Source: SOKG01 sp964502665 (GTDB taxonomy: Bacteria; Chloroflexota; Dehalococcoidia; SZUA-161). Taken from it: a DNA stretch of 20,120 nt. The stretch is taken from NCBI GenBank assembly GCA_964502665.1, contig CAZCXP010000030.1, forward strand, positions 1-20,120, in the 5' to 3' direction. Positions 20,034-20,120 of the stretch are shown here, piece by piece. Positions within the stretch are counted from its first letter, which is position 1, and each line of letters begins with the position of its first letter. The notes under the pieces are model-generated. The model was not told the origin of the DNA, searched no databases, and saw only the letters and a list, made by a program, of their open reading frames with translations. The position numbers and the translations under genes are program-made.

Positions 20034-20120
20034 ATGGCAGTAAGAAGTGAGGAGCTGGGCGATAGCGGGACTTTGAAGTATCCGAGCCGGATTAGGCTCC
20101 CCTATACGTGGCATGCGGGG
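20034..20120 (+). CDS. Start of a possible second DUF35 (OB-fold) protein, truncated by the window
   Basis: ATG at 20034 has AAGGAG eight bases upstream and opens 29 codons to the window end. The visible N-terminus (MAVRSEELGDSGT..., then SRIRLPYTWHAG) ends in the I-x-L-P-Y-x-W/Y-x-x-G pattern that precedes the first helix of many DUF35 acyl-CoA-associated OB proteins. No zinc ribbon is visible yet, so the assignment is tentative. It follows the MaoC gene by 83 bp on the same strand. Confidence 0.5.
   Translation, partial: MAVRSEELGDSGTLKYPSRIRLPYTWHAG

Overview
The window reads as chromosomal DNA of an uncultured bacterium, most likely a Dehalococcoidia-type member of the Chloroflexota. That is inferred from the ilvD-ilvB-ilvN-ilvC order, protein flavour and GC-rich codon use; no rRNA or marker gene is present to settle it. 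A run of exactly 100 N (5475-5574) inside near-identical repeats shows this is a draft scaffold.

Left part, minus strand (1-5265): a branched-chain amino acid operon, transcribed ilvD > ilvB > ilvN > ilvC > small unknown gene, behind a near-consensus promoter whose -10 box is flanked by an inverted repeat. Together these enzymes make 2-acetolactate or acetohydroxybutyrate, isomerise and reduce it, and dehydrate it to the 2-keto acids for Val, Ile and Leu. Next (5293-6103) is a nest of intergenic palindromic repeats of three families, in modular copies 330 bp apart. Then sucC > sucD (6177-8235, minus strand) encode a succinate-CoA ligase with a TTG start for sucD and an altered glycine loop in SucC.

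Middle (8236-11469): a 530-bp repeat-bearing spacer, a strong promoter, tRNA-His(GTG) and tRNA-Arg(TCG), then a 2.4-kb accessory stretch. It holds a lone NYN/PIN-type nuclease gene, a compact minus-strand transcription unit (consensus promoter, foldable RNA of about 57 nt, terminator) running into the end of that gene, and two unrecognised genes. It ends at a 29-nt relic resembling the tRNA-Arg 3' end, so it may be the footprint of an integrated element.

Right part, plus strand (11470-20120): a long run of closely spaced genes. First come a double-hotdog MaoC-type hydratase, a tiny basic ORF, a Cys-motif small protein and a conserved unknown protein; then a macro-domain protein and a short histone-deacetylase-like amidohydrolase; then a CoA-thioester module: acyl-CoA dehydrogenase, an SCP2-type thiolase homologue lacking its nucleophilic cysteine, a DUF35 protein fused to an SCP2 domain, a beta-keto acid cleavage enzyme (BKACE), a single-domain MaoC hydratase, and the start of what may be a second DUF35 protein. 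The most interesting reading is a dehydrogenation-hydration-retro-aldol route for acyl-CoA side chains, resembling the MaoC/DUF35/Ltp2 aldolase complexes of steroid degradation but with a different domain arrangement.
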